Below, one piece after another: positions 63,187 through 64,000 of a stretch of 64,000 nucleotides of DNA (its first letter is position 1; each line of letters begins with the position of its first letter). Under the pieces are notes generated by a model. The model made no database searches and was not told where the DNA came from. It saw nothing but the letters and a program-made list of their open reading frames with translations. The translations under genes and the position numbers were made by a program. Origin of the DNA: Rhodococcus pseudokoreensis (GTDB lineage Bacteria; Actinomycetota; Actinomycetes; Mycobacteriales; Mycobacteriaceae); contig NZ_CP070619.1 of the NCBI RefSeq assembly GCF_017068395.1, positions 4,278,001 through 4,342,000 of the forward strand. Direction: 5' to 3'.

Positions 63187-64000
63187 ATGTCGGGTGGGCC
63201 TGAATCCGCCGTTTCACGTGAAACAGTTTCACGTGAAACCGACCATCAATCCGACCAGGCGACGAGCTCAGGGAACGGAGACGACGGATTCACTGCCCCC
63301 TACAACGGAATCTCCGTCGAGGAGACTCCGATAGGAGCCGCCGCGCACCGCGCGAGTCAGGTGCTGCACCCGCACTCGGTATCCCTGCCGAAGCCGCCAG
63401 AACGGCGAATCCTCACCATCGCGAATCAGAAGGGCGGCGTCGGCAAGACGACAAGTGCCGTCAACCTCGCGTCCGCTCTGGCGGTTCAGGGACTGACCGT
63501 TCTGGTGATCGACCTCGACCCTCAGGGCAACGCCAGCACCGCGTTGGGCGTCGCCCACCACTCCGGTGTGCCGTCCAGCTACGAGCTCCTCCTCGGTGAG
63601 GTGACGGCCGCGGAAGCGATCCAGAAGAGCCCGCACAACGACCGGCTGTTCTGCATTCCCGCCACGATCGACCTTGCCGGCGCAGAGATCGAACTGGTCT
63701 CCATGGTCGCCCGCGAGGGACGGCTGAAGGGTGCATTGTCCGAGAAGGCACTCGGCGAGGTGGATGCCGACTTCATCCTCATCGACTGCCCGCCGTCGCT
63801 CGGACTGCTCACGGTGAACGCCATGGTCGCCGCCAAGGAGGTGCTGATCCCGATCCAGTGCGAGTACTACGCACTCGAGGGTGTGGGACAGCTGCTGCGG
63901 AACATCGAACTGGTGCAGGCGCATCTCAACCCCGACCTTCACGTGTCGACGGTCCTTCTCACGATGTACGACGGCCGCACCAAGCTGGCGGACCAGGTGG
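63187..64000 (+). CDS. parA: Chromosome-partitioning ATPase ParA (partial, runs off the end)
   Basis: The first 271 codons of ParA; the C-terminus and parB lie outside. ATG 63187 has GAAGGAG 6 bases upstream. A disordered N-terminus of about 75 residues starts with SGGPESAVSRETVSRETDH, where the repeated VSRET comes from two parS sites. Then come deviant Walker A QKGGVGKTTSAVNLASAL, Walker A' DLDPQGNAS and Walker B LIDCPPSLGLLTVNAM. It moves ParB-parS complexes toward the cell poles; in mycobacteria it interacts with Wag31. Confidence 0.96.
   Translation, partial: MSGGPESAVSRETVSRETDHQSDQATSSGNGDDGFTAPYNGISVEETPIGAAAHRASQVLHPHSVSLPKPPERRILTIANQKGGVGKTTSAVNLASALAVQGLTVLVIDLDPQGNASTALGVAHHSGVPSSYELLLGEVTAAEAIQKSPHNDRLFCIPATIDLAGAEIELVSMVAREGRLKGALSEKALGEVDADFILIDCPPSLGLLTVNAMVAAKEVLIPIQCEYYALEGVGQLLRNIELVQAHLNPDLHVSTVLLTMYDGRTKLADQV
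63211..63224. promoter_or_regulatory. parS site in parA (perfect)
   Basis: GTTTCACGTGAAAC within parA codons 9-13, read as V-S-R-E-T. Confidence 0.92.
63226..63239. promoter_or_regulatory. Second parS site in parA (perfect)
   Basis: GTTTCACGTGAAAC, in phase 15 bases after the first, so it encodes a second V-S-R-E-T. Confidence 0.92.

Overview
This window is a GC-rich actinobacterial chromosome segment spanning the replication origin. Gene order (rsmG-parA / khpB-yidC-yidD-rnpA-rpmH / dnaA / oriC / dnaN-gnd-recF-dciA ... gyrB ... gyrA-DUF3566-tRNA-Ile-tRNA-Ala ... cwsA-ppiA ... crgA-DUF881-trpG-pknB-pknA-pbpA-rodA-pstP-fhaB-fhaA-tRNA-Leu) is the mycolate-actinobacterial origin synteny known from Mycobacterium. 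The accessory genes, MFHVEP-type rsmG start and mycolate-type secreted proteins suggest Rhodococcus (jostii/opacus-like); the species is inference.

Layout. 0.1-7.7 kb: thioesterase, secreted cutinase-family protein, gltD and gltB (minus strand). 8.0-9.6 kb: a TetR regulator divergent from an FAD monooxygenase with two 14-bp dyads between them. 9.9-12.3 kb: a secreted Pro/Thr-rich protein, a membrane protein and a ParA/MinD-like protein lacking the P-loop lysine. 12.4-13.9 kb: an AT-richer island of five small genes, probably orphan immunity-type genes, with two copies of a 71-bp palindromic repeat. 14.0-17.5 kb: small metabolic and regulatory genes and a four-gene minus-strand group including a protein made of 9-residue repeats. 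17.6-27.7 kb: tRNA-Leu and the Ser/Thr kinase-phosphatase and cell-wall elongation operon. 27.7-35.6 kb: trpG, DUF881, crgA, rhomboid protease, ppiA, cwsA, then a secreted protein, a GlxA regulator, secreted chorismate mutase, siderophore-interacting protein, and two tRNAs with a 33-codon DLW-39 gene between them.

35.7-47.3 kb: DUF3566 protein, gyrA and gyrB, which are separated by a five-gene conservon (sensor kinase, roadblock, DUF742, small GTPase, MHYT protein). 47.5-50.5 kb: a three-gene oxidative/hydrolytic operon inserted between gyrB and dciA. 50.6-56.8 kb: dciA, recF, gnd, dnaN, oriC, dnaA. The oriC region carries DnaA boxes, an AT-rich stretch and seven CTCGAG hexamers at an exact 12-bp period. 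57.6-60.2 kb: rpmH, rnpA, yidD, yidC, khpB ending in a strong terminator. 60.2-62.4 kb is gene-poor, with decayed gene fragments, one NTF2-like gene and part of a parS cluster. The cluster continues into rsmG and into the first codons of parA, which runs off the end.

Functionally the window couples origin firing and segregation (dnaA, dnaN, recF, dciA, parS/parA, gyrase) to phosphorylation-controlled polar growth (pknA/B, pstP, fhaA/B, rodA, pbpA, crgA, cwsA). The most unusual signal is the CTCGAG array at oriC.
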